The notes below the pieces were generated by a model. It did no database searches. It was not told where the DNA came from and saw only the letters and a program-made list of their open reading frames with translations. A DNA stretch of 64,000 nucleotides from Donghicola mangrovi. Lineage in GTDB: Bacteria; Pseudomonadota; Alphaproteobacteria; Rhodobacterales; Rhodobacteraceae. The DNA is taken from assembly GCF_013377535.1 (NCBI RefSeq), contig NZ_JABCJE010000003.1:124001-188000 (forward strand), given 5' to 3'. Below, piece after piece: positions 55,338 to 64,000 of the stretch (positions are counted from its first letter, which is position 1; every line of letters begins with the position of its first letter). A program made the translations under genes and the position numbers.

Positions 55338-55820
55338 ATGCCTGAAAGCCAGCACTTTGACCTGACGCTGAAACTCGAACTGGCCGCTCCGCGATCCGCC
55401 ATCTGGCGGGCGTGGCGGGACGGGTCGCTGCTGCAACAGTGGTGGACCCCTGCGCCGGTCAAGACCGTGTCCCTGCGCCACGATTTCCGTGCGGGCGGGG
55501 CCTTTGCGACGCGGATGATCATGCCCGACGGGGCCAAGATCGAATCCGAGGGCTGCTTTGTCGAAGTGACCCCCAAGTCGCGCATCGTCTTCACCGATCT
55601 GATGCGCGGTGGATGGCGTCCCAACCCCGAGGGGATGTTCACGGCCTCCATCACTCTGGAGGACGCGGGCGAGGGAACGCTGTATTCTGTGCGTGCCATG
55701 CACCGGACTGCGGAACTGTCGAAAAACCACGCGGACATGGGCTTCGAGGCGGGCTGGACCGCCGCGATCCGCCAGCTCGAGGCTTTGGCGCAAACGCTGG
55801 ACCCCCATTCGGACGACTGA
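55338..55820 (+). CDS. SRPBCC/AHSA1-like domain protein
   Basis: This 160-residue protein has the START-like fold of activator of Hsp90 ATPase homologues: FDLTLKLELAAPRSAIWRAWRDGSLLQQWWTPAPVKTVSLRHDFRAGG, with LFTDLM-like IVFTDLMRGG and a C-terminal helix MGFEAGWTAAIRQLEALAQTL. Such proteins usually bind small hydrophobic ligands. The partner or ligand is unknown. It lies 22 bp after the lipoprotein gene on the same strand. Confidence 0.85.
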   Translation: MPESQHFDLTLKLELAAPRSAIWRAWRDGSLLQQWWTPAPVKTVSLRHDFRAGGAFATRMIMPDGAKIESEGCFVEVTPKSRIVFTDLMRGGWRPNPEGMFTASITLEDAGEGTLYSVRAMHRTAELSKNHADMGFEAGWTAAIRQLEALAQTLDPHSDD

Positions 55821-55837
55821 TCCCGACCCATCCAACG

Positions 55838-55869
55838 AAAAAAGGCGACCTTTGCGGGCCGCCTTTTTT
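55838..55869. terminator. Bidirectional terminator
   Basis: AAAAAAGGCG (55838-55847) and CGCCTTTTTT (55860-55869) flank a 12-nt loop, serving the convergent AHSA1-like and acidic-protein genes. Confidence 0.88.
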
Positions 55870-55888
55870 GCTGGTCTCTAGAAAAGAC

Positions 55889-58372
55889 TTATTCGCCGGA
55901 CGCCATCGCGCGCGGCTGGTAACGGATGTTCTCGTTGACCGTGAACCGGCCCCCTTGCAGCTTCGAGATCTTCTCGTCGCGCAAGAGCTGTCCAAACGCC
56001 CGAAGGGCATCCTCGCGGCTCAGGCCATCGTCCATCACCGACTTCAGCAGGGTCATAACCTGCGGGCGGGTGAAGGGGTCGCGGCCTTCGACACAAGCCG
56101 TGTAGGCGGCCGCGGCCTCGAGCAGATCGGGCAGGCGGGTCGCCCCCTTCTCGGCTGCGTAGGTCGCAAAGTCCGACCGGTCGCGGCGGGCAGTGTCCTC
56201 GGAGGAAACGCGGCGCGGACGAACCGGACCGGTTGCTTTCGAGGTGTCCACGCGCTGTTCCTCGACCAGACGAAGCGGGGCTTCGGTGGGGCGGGGACGT
56301 TCGGCGCGGGGCGCTTCGGAGGTCTGCGGGCGGCGGGGGCGGATCGCCTCTGCCACGGGCATGGGTTCGGGTTTGACCGCCTCGGGGGCGGGGGCCTTTT
56401 CGCGCTTGCGCAGGCTCAGGCCCTTTTCGGCGCGGGTCGCAGCGACGGCGGCCTTGAGGTGCGCGATCGCGTTGCGGCGGCGGTTGCTTTCGGGCGCGTC
56501 CATTTCGGACTTGGCCTTTTCCAGCAGACGCGCGGCAGCATCGTCACCGGCACCGGCGCGGGCCAGAACATCACGGCCAGCGGGACGCTCTTCGCGGATG
56601 GCAGCAGCGATGGGTTCGACGGTTTCGGGCAGGTCGAGCTCTTCTTCGACTGCGACGATCTCGATCTCTTCCTCGACTTCGGCGACATCAGCGATGATCT
56701 CGTCTTCGGCTTCGGGCTCCATCTCTGCTTCGACTTCGGCCAGGGCGCGCATCAGATCGGCCTCGTCCTCGTCGCTCAGAGTGTTTGCTTCGGGCTCTTC
56801 TTCGGGCGCGGCTGCGTCCTCTGCCAGAGCTTTGGCCATGTCCGAACGCTTCAGGCGCAGGACGCGCACGCGGCGGGGACGATCTTCGTATTCGGCTTCG
56901 ACGTCTTCGACCGCTACGGTCTCTTCCTCGGCTTCGGCTTCGGCTTCGGGCTCGTCGTCTGCCTCAAGGGTCTCTTCTTCGAAATCCTCGTCTGCGTTGT
57001 CGAACTCGAGGCTGTCTTCCTCGTCAAAGACCAGAGTGTCTTCGCCATCCAGGAAATCATCATCCGCGTCGAGCGACAGCTCTTCTTCGAACTCTTCTTC
57101 GATTTCCGCCACGGCTTCTTCTTCGGCGTCGTCCTCGTCCTGAAGGTTCCCCAGAACGCTGGCGATGCGCAGGGCGTCTTCGTCCTGTACGTCTTCTTCT
57201 ACTTCGGCCTGAGCCTGTGCCAGAGCTTCTGCTTCGGCTGCAGCGATTTCGGCTTCCTTGGCTTTGGCCTCGCGGGCGGCGGCTTCGGCGGCGGCGATCA
57301 TCTGCAGATCAAAGGTCGGGGGCAGAACGGTGCGGGGCGCAGGGCGCTGCTGTTCGACGGCCTCGACTTCGGCGGTTTCTGCTGCGGCTGCAGCTTCGGG
57401 CTCGGCAGCTTCTTCGATATGCGGGACGACAGCTTCGGCCTCGGCGACCAGCGCGGCGATATCCTCGGCGGCGTGATCCTCTTCGGCGTCGTCCTCGGCC
57501 AGCAGGTTCTCTTCGACCTCAAAGGCCTCGATATCGTCCGCTGCCTCTTCTTCGGCATCCGCGGTCAGATCAAAGGTCTCTTCCTCGATCTCGGCGACTT
57601 CGATCTCTGCAACCTTTTCGTCTTCTTCAAAGACGGGGGCGGCGGGGATCAGTTCGGGCGACATGGCAGCAACGTCGAGCGTTGCGGTCATGGGCGCATC
57701 GTCACCAAGGTTCTCGTTGCTGTCCTCGATCGCCTCGGGGGCTTCGTTGTTCATCAACGCGCGGATGCGGCGCAGTTTGGCGGCGACGCCAGCGGCGCCT
57801 TCGTCGTCCTTCGAGGCCGGAGCCTTGAAGACCGTCGCATCTGCAGGAGCCTCTACTGCGGGGGCCGGAGTGGGCTCTGCAACGGCTTCTGCCTGAACGG
57901 GCGCCGGGGCAGGAGCAGCTGCCGGGGCGGGTTCGGGGGCAGGAGCGGGTTCCTGAGCCACAGGCGCCACAGGGGCTGCCATCGGCGCCGGAGCCGCCTG
58001 AGGGGCGGGCTCTGCTGCGGGCTGCGGGGCAACCTGCTGCACGGGCGCCTCGGCCACGGTGGGCTGAGCCACGGCGGGTTGGGGCTGTGCAGGCACATTG
58101 GCCAAGGGCAGCTGTGTTGCGGTCGGGCGCAGGACAATTCCCCCGCGCTCGGTACGTGCTTCGACCCGGCGTGCGATTTCACGCTCCGCGATGCGGGCAA
58201 GCATCTCGGCGTCGGGGGTTGGGGGCTCTGCGCCGAAATACCGGTCCTCTGCTGCGAGATCCCGGAAATATTCGGCAATCGCCTTCATCGTGTCGAAAGA
58301 CTCCTCGAAACCCTCTAGGGTGCACGAGAACGTCCCATACGAAACGGTGAGAATTTTGTTGTTGCCTACCAT
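55889..58372 (-). CDS. Very long acidic, mostly disordered protein of unknown function
   Basis: This 827-residue protein is not assigned. A conserved-looking N-terminal module covers about residues 1-85 ([44 protein letters not shown]). The middle ~600 residues are low complexity: first alanine/proline/glutamine-rich (about 90-180), then strongly acidic with E/D/A runs. A basic stretch (about residues 640-730) precedes a C-terminal helical module of about 95 residues ([28 protein letters not shown] ... LREDEKI-like [15 protein letters not shown]). ATG 58372 is used. It may be a cytoplasmic scaffold; the charge pattern (acidic middle, basic before the end) suggests intramolecular or multivalent binding. 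It is divergent from thiN. Confidence 0.7.
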   Translation of the reverse strand: MVGNNKILTVSYGTFSCTLEGFEESFDTMKAIAEYFRDLAAEDRYFGAEPPTPDAEMLARIAEREIARRVEARTERGGIVLRPTATQLPLANVPAQPQPAVAQPTVAEAPVQQVAPQPAAEPAPQAAPAPMAAPVAPVAQEPAPAPEPAPAAAPAPAPVQAEAVAEPTPAPAVEAPADATVFKAPASKDDEGAAGVAAKLRRIRALMNNEAPEAIEDSNENLGDDAPMTATLDVAAMSPELIPAAPVFEEDEKVAEIEVAEIEEETFDLTADAEEEAADDIEAFEVEENLLAEDDAEEDHAAEDIAALVAEAEAVVPHIEEAAEPEAAAAAETAEVEAVEQQRPAPRTVLPPTFDLQMIAAAEAAAREAKAKEAEIAAAEAEALAQAQAEVEEDVQDEDALRIASVLGNLQDEDDAEEEAVAEIEEEFEEELSLDADDDFLDGEDTLVFDEEDSLEFDNADEDFEEETLEADDEPEAEAEAEEETVAVEDVEAEYEDRPRRVRVLRLKRSDMAKALAEDAAAPEEEPEANTLSDEDEADLMRALAEVEAEMEPEAEDEIIADVAEVEEEIEIVAVEEELDLPETVEPIAAAIREERPAGRDVLARAGAGDDAAARLLEKAKSEMDAPESNRRRNAIAHLKAAVAATRAEKGLSLRKREKAPAPEAVKPEPMPVAEAIRPRRPQTSEAPRAERPRPTEAPLRLVEEQRVDTSKATGPVRPRRVSSEDTARRDRSDFATYAAEKGATRLPDLLEAAAAYTACVEGRDPFTRPQVMTLLKSVMDDGLSREDALRAFGQLLRDEKISKLQGGRFTVNENIRYQPRAMASGE

Positions 58373-58511
58373 CTCTCGCTCGCTTCCTTTCGTTAGCAGA
58401 ACTGTGAATAACACTTACAAAGTTGGGAAACGGACCAAAACAAAGGTTATTCCAGTATGAATCCGTGGCTCAATTGTGGCGGGTTTCTAAAAAAGATATT
58501 TAAGGTGCATT

Positions 58512-59189
58512 ATGTCAGCTATTGTTTCCTCTGACGACCCAATTGCAGTGATCGGGGGCGGAGAAACCCATACGGTCGATGTTGCGTGGGCCCGCGGATA
58601 CGCAGATTTGTTGGTCGCAGCAGACGGAGGAGCGGACCGTGCCCTCGATCTGGGGTGGATGCCGGACGCTGTGATCGGGGATTTTGATTCGGTTTCGGCC
58701 ACAGCTCGGTCAGAGATAGGTCCCGACCGGCTATTTCCAATATCAGAACAAGATAGCACCGATTTCGACAAATGTCTGCGCAGCATCGAGGCCCCCTTGA
58801 TTCTGGGGCTGGGATTCACAGGGCGTAGAATCGATCACACGTTAGCTGCGTTTTCCACTTTGTGCCTGCGTCCGGACAAACGGTGCATCCTTTTGTCCGG
58901 CGAAGAGGTGATCTTTGTTGCCCCCCGCCATCTGGTGCTGGAGCTGTCCGAGGGGATGGCGTTCTCGCTCTATCCCATGGCGCCGGTTGCGGGGCGCTCG
59001 CAAGGGCTGGTCTGGCCGGTGGACGGGATCACCATGCAGCCGGACGGGCGCGTGGGCACCTCGAACCGCGTGGATCAGGGCGGGCGGGTCGAACTGTGGT
59101 ACGACGCGCCCAAAATGCTGGTGATGCTGCCACGGGATGCGGCGGATGCTGCCGTGGCCGGGCTGATGGCTGCAGAGCGCTGGGGCTGA
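58512..59189 (+). CDS. thiN: Thiamine diphosphokinase
   Basis: This 225-residue enzyme pyrophosphorylates thiamine to thiamine diphosphate. The N-terminal catalytic domain shows VAADGGADRALDLGWMPDAVIGDFDSVS and DSTDFDKCL, with GFTGRRIDHTLAAFSTL. The C-terminal domain binds thiamine (SLYPMAPVAGRSQGLVWPVDG). No other thiamine gene or TPP riboswitch was seen nearby. Confidence 0.9.
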   Translation: MSAIVSSDDPIAVIGGGETHTVDVAWARGYADLLVAADGGADRALDLGWMPDAVIGDFDSVSATARSEIGPDRLFPISEQDSTDFDKCLRSIEAPLILGLGFTGRRIDHTLAAFSTLCLRPDKRCILLSGEEVIFVAPRHLVLELSEGMAFSLYPMAPVAGRSQGLVWPVDGITMQPDGRVGTSNRVDQGGRVELWYDAPKMLVMLPRDAADAAVAGLMAAERWG

Positions 59190-60113
59190 TCAGGGTGCGG
59201 GGGTTGGGCGCGTGATCTTCTGCTCGCGCACCCGCTCGCGCGCGAAAACATAAAGGCCAGAGCCGACGATGATCGCGATCCCCACCCATGTCAGGCCATT
59301 CGGCAGCTCGTCAAAGGCCAGATAGCCCACGGCGGTCGCCGAGATGATCTCGAGGTATTGCAGGGGCGCGATAGTGGCTGCAGGCGCATTCCGCAGGGCA
59401 AAGGTGATCGAGATATGCGACACCGTCGCCATCACCCCGACGCCAAGCAGGGTCCACATGGCGGTCTGATCGGGCCAGACAGGGTCCAGCGCCGTAATCC
59501 CGCTGCCGTCATAGAACCACAGCACCGGCACCACCAGCACCGAAGCCGCGATGGCCGTATGTAGCTGGGTCGTCACCGGATGTAGGGACTGGGACATCAT
59601 CCGCGTCAGGATCATGTAGGTGGCAAACAGCACTGCTGTCCCAAGTGGAAACAATGCCACCACCCCAAGGTTGTTAAAGCTGGGCTGGATGATCAGCAGC
59701 GCCCCGCCAAAGCCCACCAGACAGGCCATGATGCGCCGCATGCCGACCTCTTCCTTCAGGAAAATCGCCCCAAGGAAGGTCAGCACAAACGGCTCCACAA
59801 AGAAGATCGCGATGGCGCTGGCCAAGGGCATCGCCCGCACCGCGCTAAAGAAGAACCACGTCGCCAGCAGCAACGATCCCGCCCGCAGGAAGTGCAGCCC
59901 GATGGACCGCCGCGTCGGCCACGCGAACTGCCCCATCGCCACCGCCAAGGGCCAGAGCAGCACGATCTGCACCACGAAGCGCGCGGTGATGATCTGTGCT
60001 GCGGGCACTTCGGCAGGGGTGGCCTTGGCAAAGGCGTCCATCAGCGGAGCCAACAGGCAGAACCCCACCATGTAGAAAATGCCCAGCAAGGTGCGGTCGG
60101 TGTTGGCGGACAT
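59190..60113 (-). CDS. DMT superfamily transporter (EamA)
   Basis: This 307-residue inner-membrane protein has ten hydrophobic segments in two EamA repeats: FYMVGFCLLAPLMDAFAKATPA starts the first and VLFATYMILTRMMSQSLHP the second. The end EMNGL-like FDELPNGLTWVGIAIIVGSGLYVFARERV is typical. The substrate (metabolite or drug) is unknown. It begins 6 bp after sdaA, so sdaA and this gene are probably co-transcribed from sdaA. Confidence 0.9.
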   Translation of the reverse strand: MSANTDRTLLGIFYMVGFCLLAPLMDAFAKATPAEVPAAQIITARFVVQIVLLWPLAVAMGQFAWPTRRSIGLHFLRAGSLLLATWFFFSAVRAMPLASAIAIFFVEPFVLTFLGAIFLKEEVGMRRIMACLVGFGGALLIIQPSFNNLGVVALFPLGTAVLFATYMILTRMMSQSLHPVTTQLHTAIAASVLVVPVLWFYDGSGITALDPVWPDQTAMWTLLGVGVMATVSHISITFALRNAPAATIAPLQYLEIISATAVGYLAFDELPNGLTWVGIAIIVGSGLYVFARERVREQKITRPTPAP

Positions 60114-60119
60114 GACGCC

Positions 60120-61493
60120 TCAGCAGTTCGGAATGTTGACGGCCAGACCCCCGAGAGAGGTCTCTTTGTACTTCTCACTCATGTCATGACCTGTCTGGCG
60201 CATCGTTTCAATACAGGCGTCCAGCGGCACCAGATGTTTCCCGTCGCCGCGCAGGGCCAGACTGGCCGCGCTGACCGCCTTGATCGAGCCCAACCCGTTC
60301 CGCTCGATGCAGGGCACCTGCACCAAACCTTTGACCGGATCGCAGGTCATGCCCAAGTGATGTTCCAAGGCGATCTCGGCGGCATTCTCGATCTGCTCGG
60401 TGGTGCCGCCCATCACAGCACACAGGCCCGCCGCAGCCATTGCGCTGGCGCTGCCAACCTCGGCCTGACAGCCCGCCTCGGCGCCACTGATGCTGGCGTT
60501 GAACTTGACCAGACCGCCGATCGCGGCAGCGGTCAGCAGAAACTCGGGGATCTTGGTGCGGGTCGCGCCGGGCACATGGTCCAACCAATAGCGGATGGTC
60601 GCGGGCAGCACACCGGCCGCGCCATTGGTCGGGGCGGTGACCACCTGACCACCGGCGGCGTTTTCCTCGTTGACCGCCATGGCATAGGTGCTCATCCAGT
60701 CGTTGATGGTGTGCGGGGCGGTCAGGTTCATCCCGCGCTCGGCCATCAGCGCCTGATAGATGCCGGGCGCACGGCGGCGCACATTCAGACCACCGGGCAG
60801 GATGCCTTCGGTCTCGAGCCCGCGGTTGATGCAGTTGTCCATCACCTGCCACAGACCATCCAGCCCGCGATCCACCTCCGCATGAGAGCGGCGGGTCAAC
60901 TCGTTGGCGCGCTTCATCTGGGCAATCGTCTTGCCCGAGGCCGCCGCCATCTCCAGCATCTCGACCGCAGACTTAAAGGGGTAGGGCACAGGCGCCCCTT
61001 CATCCTTGTCCGCGCCGTGGGCTAACTCATCGGCGGTCAGAACAAATCCGCCCCCGATGGAATAATAGGTCTCTTGCAGGATCACGTCGCCTTGCTTGTC
61101 GGTCGCCATCAGGATCATCCCGTTGGCGTGACCGGGCAGGTTGGGGCCATAGTCGAACTTCAGGTCCTGCTTGGGCGCGAAATCCATCTGGGGAAGGCCG
61201 GGGGGATTGATGCGTCCGGTTGCCTCGATCTCTGCCATCACCTCGGCGGCACGCACCGCGTCGAATTCAGCGGGGGTAAAGCCCGCGAGCCCCAGAATGG
61301 TCGCGCGATCCGTATGATGCCCCACACCCGTAAACGCCAGCGATCCATGCAGCGATCCCCGCAGCCCGTGGGCCGTAAAAGGCGCATTCCGCAACAGCTC
61401 TAGGAACCGCCCCGCAGCCACCATCGGCCCCATCGTATGGGACGAGGACGGACCGACACCGATCTTGAAGACATCAAAGACCGAAATGAACAT
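60120..61493 (-). CDS. sdaA: L-serine ammonia-lyase (serine dehydratase), iron-sulfur type
   Basis: This 457-residue enzyme deaminates serine to pyruvate. The N-terminal beta domain starts FISVFDVFKIGVGPSSSHTMGPMVAAGRF. The catalytic alpha domain binds a 4Fe-4S cluster through cysteines in the segments EAGCQAEVGSASAMAAAGLCAVMGG, MTCDPVKGLVQVPCIERNG and the C-terminal cysteine region near LGGLAVNIPNC. Both domains are in one chain, as in E. coli SdaA. ATG 61493 is used; the frame open to 61592 adds unsupported residues. Confidence 0.94.
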   Translation of the reverse strand: MFISVFDVFKIGVGPSSSHTMGPMVAAGRFLELLRNAPFTAHGLRGSLHGSLAFTGVGHHTDRATILGLAGFTPAEFDAVRAAEVMAEIEATGRINPPGLPQMDFAPKQDLKFDYGPNLPGHANGMILMATDKQGDVILQETYYSIGGGFVLTADELAHGADKDEGAPVPYPFKSAVEMLEMAAASGKTIAQMKRANELTRRSHAEVDRGLDGLWQVMDNCINRGLETEGILPGGLNVRRRAPGIYQALMAERGMNLTAPHTINDWMSTYAMAVNEENAAGGQVVTAPTNGAAGVLPATIRYWLDHVPGATRTKIPEFLLTAAAIGGLVKFNASISGAEAGCQAEVGSASAMAAAGLCAVMGGTTEQIENAAEIALEHHLGMTCDPVKGLVQVPCIERNGLGSIKAVSAASLALRGDGKHLVPLDACIETMRQTGHDMSEKYKETSLGGLAVNIPNC

Positions 61494-61880
61494 GGCAGGC
61501 CCCCTTGGACGAAACAGCGTTACTCCCAGCATGTCAAAGCGCCGCACCCCGAAGCGGGCCAAATGCGACTGTCGCGCACAGGTTGGCGTCATCGCATGGT
61601 CTCAGGCGGTTGCGGCCCAACGCGGCGCGACATTTCTCCTGACATATCGCACAATCTTTGATCGACCTAGCGCGGCGCCTGTTTCTTCTTTGCAAAAATA
61701 CTCAATGTCGGAACGGGTCCATCAGGCCAACGCCCGCATAACGCCCGAACCCTGCCATTTGCGCCCTAAATCGCGGGATTTTAGCGATATTCCGGCCCAA
61801 TTGCCGACCAAACGGTCCATTCCACTCGCACAGGTGCGGCATCTCTCCTATAAGCACGGCAAACAGGATGGAGTCAGGGC
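61494..61880. other. Divergent intergenic region sdaA-rpiA
   Basis: No gene is supported in these 387 bp. The region must carry both promoters. It contains dispersed motif copy 8 (61683-61703), preceded by a short GC-rich inverted segment (GCGCGGCGCC). Confidence 0.6.
61683..61703 (-). repeat. Dispersed GAGTATTT motif, copy 8 (inverse orientation)
   Basis: It reads TTCTTCTTTGCAAAAATACTC on the plus strand, the closest match to copy 6. No gene on the plus strand ends nearby, so here it is not an obvious gene-end terminator tail. Confidence 0.65.
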
Positions 61881-62663
61881 ATGACCGTAGAGCTTTCGCC
61901 GATTGATAAGGCAAAATTCGTAGCTGCCAAGCGTGCGGTCGAATTTGTGGAAGATGGCATGCGCGTCGGTCTTGGCACGGGCAGCACCGCCGCTTGGATG
62001 GTCCGCTGCCTTGGCGAGTTGGTGCGCGAACGCGGGCTCAAGATCATCGGTGTGCCCACGTCCTCGCGGACCGCGGAACTGGCCCGCAATGTCGGGATCA
62101 AGGTCGTCTCGCTGGACGAGGCCAAGTGGCTGGACCTGACCATCGACGGCGCTGACGAATTCGACGGCGAGCTGAACCTGATCAAGGGCGGCGGCGGCGC
62201 GCTGTTGCAGGAAAAAATCGTGGCAACGGCCAGCGACCAGATGGTCGTGATTGCCGACGCAGCCAAAGGGGTCGAAACTCTTGGTGCTTTCCCCTTGCCG
62301 ATCGAGGTCATCCCCTTTGGCTGGCAAACCAGCAAGGCATTGGTCGAGGAAATGATTGCCAGCCTAGATGTAATGGGCACCCAAACGGCCCTGCGCATGA
62401 ACGGCGACCGCCCCTACATCACGGACGAGGGGAACTATATCCTCGACCTGCATCTCAAGCGCATCGGCAACACCCGCCAATTGGCAATGGTGCTGAACCA
62501 GGTGCCGGGGGTGGTTGAAAATGGGCTGTTCATAGATATCTGCGACCGGGTGGTTATTGGATACGGCGACGGTCGTGTCGAAACCCGCGACATTAACAAC
62601 GGCACCGTCGAGGAGTCGCTGATCGAGTTTGTCGAACCCGACAATCTGTTCCGCGACATCTGA
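61881..62663 (+). CDS. rpiA: Ribose-5-phosphate isomerase A
   Basis: This 260-residue enzyme interconverts ribose 5-phosphate and ribulose 5-phosphate in the pentose phosphate pathway and Calvin-type metabolism. Motifs are GLGTGSTAAWMV (phosphate loop), the catalytic DGADEFDGELNLIKGGGGALLQEKIV and the ending GLFIDICDRVVIGYGDGRVE. GGAG lies upstream of the start. The glutathione reductase gene follows after 27 bp. Confidence 0.95.
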   Translation: MTVELSPIDKAKFVAAKRAVEFVEDGMRVGLGTGSTAAWMVRCLGELVRERGLKIIGVPTSSRTAELARNVGIKVVSLDEAKWLDLTIDGADEFDGELNLIKGGGGALLQEKIVATASDQMVVIADAAKGVETLGAFPLPIEVIPFGWQTSKALVEEMIASLDVMGTQTALRMNGDRPYITDEGNYILDLHLKRIGNTRQLAMVLNQVPGVVENGLFIDICDRVVIGYGDGRVETRDINNGTVEESLIEFVEPDNLFRDI

Positions 62664-62690
62664 CTGGCGCCGCAACAAAGAGAGTAAGAG

Positions 62691-64000
62691 ATGGATTTCG
62701 ACTACGATCTGTTCGTGATCGGCGGGGGGTCGGGCGGCGTGCGCGCTGCTCGTGTCGCGGCTGGCGAAGCAGGGGCCAAAGTTGGTCTGGCAGAGGGCGA
62801 CCGTTACGGCGGAACCTGTGTGATCCGCGGCTGCGTTCCCAAGAAACTGATGGTTTTCGCCAGTGAATACAGCGGGATTGCCGCTGATGCGCAGGCCTAT
62901 GGCTGGCAGGCCAGCATCACCGATTTCAGCTGGGACACCTTCAAGGGCAAGCTGAACGAGGAACTGGATCGCCTTGAGGGTGTGTACCGCCGCTTGCTGG
63001 CGGGCTCGGGCGTCGAGACATTCGATCAGCGCGCACGGATTGCCGATGCGCACACGGTTGAGCTGGCCGACGGCACCAAGAAAACCGCCAAAACCATTCT
63101 GATCGCGACCGGTGGCACGCCCGTGCGTCCCGACATTTCGGGCGCTGATCTGGGCATCGTGTCGGACGACATCTTCCACCTGCCCGAACTGCCCAAGAAA
63201 ATGCTGATCGTCGGCGGTGGTTACATTGCTTGCGAATTCGCCTGCATTATGAACGGCCTCGGCGTGGACGTGACCCTCTATTATCGCGGTGCGCAAATCC
63301 TGCGCGGCTTTGACGATGAGGCCCGCGGTCTGATCGCCGACGAGATGATCGCGGACGGCATCAAGCTGCACACTGGCACCAACGTGTTGGAGATGAAGGA
63401 AGAGGGCGGCAAGGTCTGGACCAAGGCCACCAACGGCTCGACCGACACCTTTGACGCGGTGATGTTCGCCACCGGCCGCAAGCCCGCGACCACCAACATG
63501 GGCCTCGAAGAGGTTGGTGTCGAACTGGGCCGCTCGGGTCAGGTGATTGTCGATGAATACAGCCAGACGGCGGTCCCCTCGATCTATGCGATCGGCGACG
63601 CGACCGACCGCGTGAACTTGACCCCCGTCGCCATCCGCGAGGGCATGGCCTTCGTGGAAACCGTCTTCAAGGGCAACAAGACCGCCGTCGATCACGAACT
63701 GATCCCCAGCGCCGTCTTTACCCAGCCGGAAATGGGCACCATCGGCCTGAGCGAAGAGCAAGCCGCGCAGCAGGAACCCATCGAGGTTTATGTGACCTCT
63801 TTCCGCCCGATGCAAAGTTCCTTTGCCGGTCGTCAGACCCGTGTACTGATGAAACTGGTTGTCAGTCAGGCCACCCGCAAGGTTCTGGGCTGTCATATCG
63901 TCGCGCCCGGCGCAGGCGAGATGATCCAGCTGGCCGGTATCGCCGTTAAAATGGGAGCAACCAAAGAGGACTTCGATCGCGTGTGCGCCGTACACCCGAC
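62691..64000 (+). CDS. gor: Glutathione reductase, 5' part
   Basis: The frame runs off the right edge after 436 codons, missing only the end of the dimerisation domain. This FAD/NADPH disulfide reductase recycles oxidised glutathione. The FAD motif VIGGGSGGVRAARVAA is at residues 9-24, and the redox disulfide is C43-x4-C48 in GGTCVIRGCVPKKL. The NADPH motif is VGGGYIACEFACIMNGLGV, and the second FAD contact is SIYAIGDATDRVNLTPVAIREG. The catalytic histidine is H435 in AVHPT at the edge. GVRAARVAA and RGCVPKKL favour glutathione reductase over dihydrolipoamide dehydrogenase. Confidence 0.93.
   Translation, partial: MDFDYDLFVIGGGSGGVRAARVAAGEAGAKVGLAEGDRYGGTCVIRGCVPKKLMVFASEYSGIAADAQAYGWQASITDFSWDTFKGKLNEELDRLEGVYRRLLAGSGVETFDQRARIADAHTVELADGTKKTAKTILIATGGTPVRPDISGADLGIVSDDIFHLPELPKKMLIVGGGYIACEFACIMNGLGVDVTLYYRGAQILRGFDDEARGLIADEMIADGIKLHTGTNVLEMKEEGGKVWTKATNGSTDTFDAVMFATGRKPATTNMGLEEVGVELGRSGQVIVDEYSQTAVPSIYAIGDATDRVNLTPVAIREGMAFVETVFKGNKTAVDHELIPSAVFTQPEMGTIGLSEEQAAQQEPIEVYVTSFRPMQSSFAGRQTRVLMKLVVSQATRKVLGCHIVAPGAGEMIQLAGIAVKMGATKEDFDRVCAVHP

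Noticed and set aside
55412-58318. A 968-codon open frame on the plus strand, opposite the acidic protein gene
   Set aside because: It is the complement of GAA/GAG/GCG-rich codons and reads as G/F/L-rich low complexity. It also overlaps the AHSA1-like gene in another frame and has no domain.
62364-63995. A 543-codon open frame antisense to rpiA and gor
   Set aside because: Both genes on the plus strand have full catalytic motifs; the antisense frame crosses the intergenic gap and lacks a domain.

Overview
The window is a chromosomal segment of a high-GC alphaproteobacterium of the Rhodobacteraceae (Roseobacter group). This rests on gene content and order: pccA / DUF4174 / methylmalonyl-CoA mutase, an AI-2E exporter-like protein / hdaA / ppk1 / ppx operon, purA / DUF2842, a phaZ-phaC-phaP-phaR polyhydroxyalkanoate locus with a Paracoccus/Rhodobacter-type phasin repressor, and a LolD/LolC pair with a single permease. 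No rRNA, tRNA, CRISPR array or insertion sequence was found. Both ends are cut inside genes: pccA on the left, glutathione reductase on the right.

Layout. 0-5 kb: propionyl-CoA to succinyl-CoA enzymes (pccA 3' end, mcm), then an acetyltransferase, a TerB/J-domain protein and a small exported protein. 5-11 kb (minus strand): perM-like gene, hdaA, ppk1 and ppx. 11-15 kb: proS, a DUF2937 protein, lolC and lolD. 15-16.4 kb: an irregular accessory patch with terminator-like hairpins, duplicated short motifs, G-runs, palindromes and an AT-rich membrane-protein gene whose C-terminus is a hexanucleotide microsatellite encoding (Ala-Asp)12. 16.4-32.5 kb: housekeeping genes (parE, ppk2, MATE exporter, aspartate aminotransferase, sdhE, thyA-folA, cspA, thrS) with regulators and small proteins between them. 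32.6-34.7 kb: two tandem LysM plus solute-binding-domain paralogues. 34.7-39.2 kb: phaZ divergent from phaC, then phaP and phaR, with likely PhaR operators. 40.2-49.7 kb: a minus-strand polyamine or amino-acid catabolic operon made of an ABC transporter, two glutamine-synthetase-like ligases, a class I amidotransferase, a PuuB-like oxidase and a DegT-type aminotransferase. 49.8-64 kb: two TerB-like proteins, pyrG, secG, purA, a lipoprotein, an AHSA1-like protein, a very acidic 827-residue protein, thiN, a DMT transporter, sdaA, rpiA and gor.

How the parts fit. Carbon and energy storage is prominent. Polyphosphate is handled by PPK1, PPX and PPK2 within 15 kb. PHA is handled by synthase, depolymerase, phasin and repressor. 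The propionyl-CoA/methylmalonyl-CoA step feeds succinyl-CoA. The polyamine operon would import a cationic substrate and degrade it through gamma-glutamylated intermediates.

The observations most worth a second look are: the microsatellite gene translationally coupled to parE and the structured DNA beside it; a dispersed ~21-nt motif present eight times, at least twice as the tail of a terminator hairpin; the 17-bp perfect inverted repeat before phaP; and the orphan LysM/solute-binding fusions. All calls come from reading the sequence. No database search or folding program was run.
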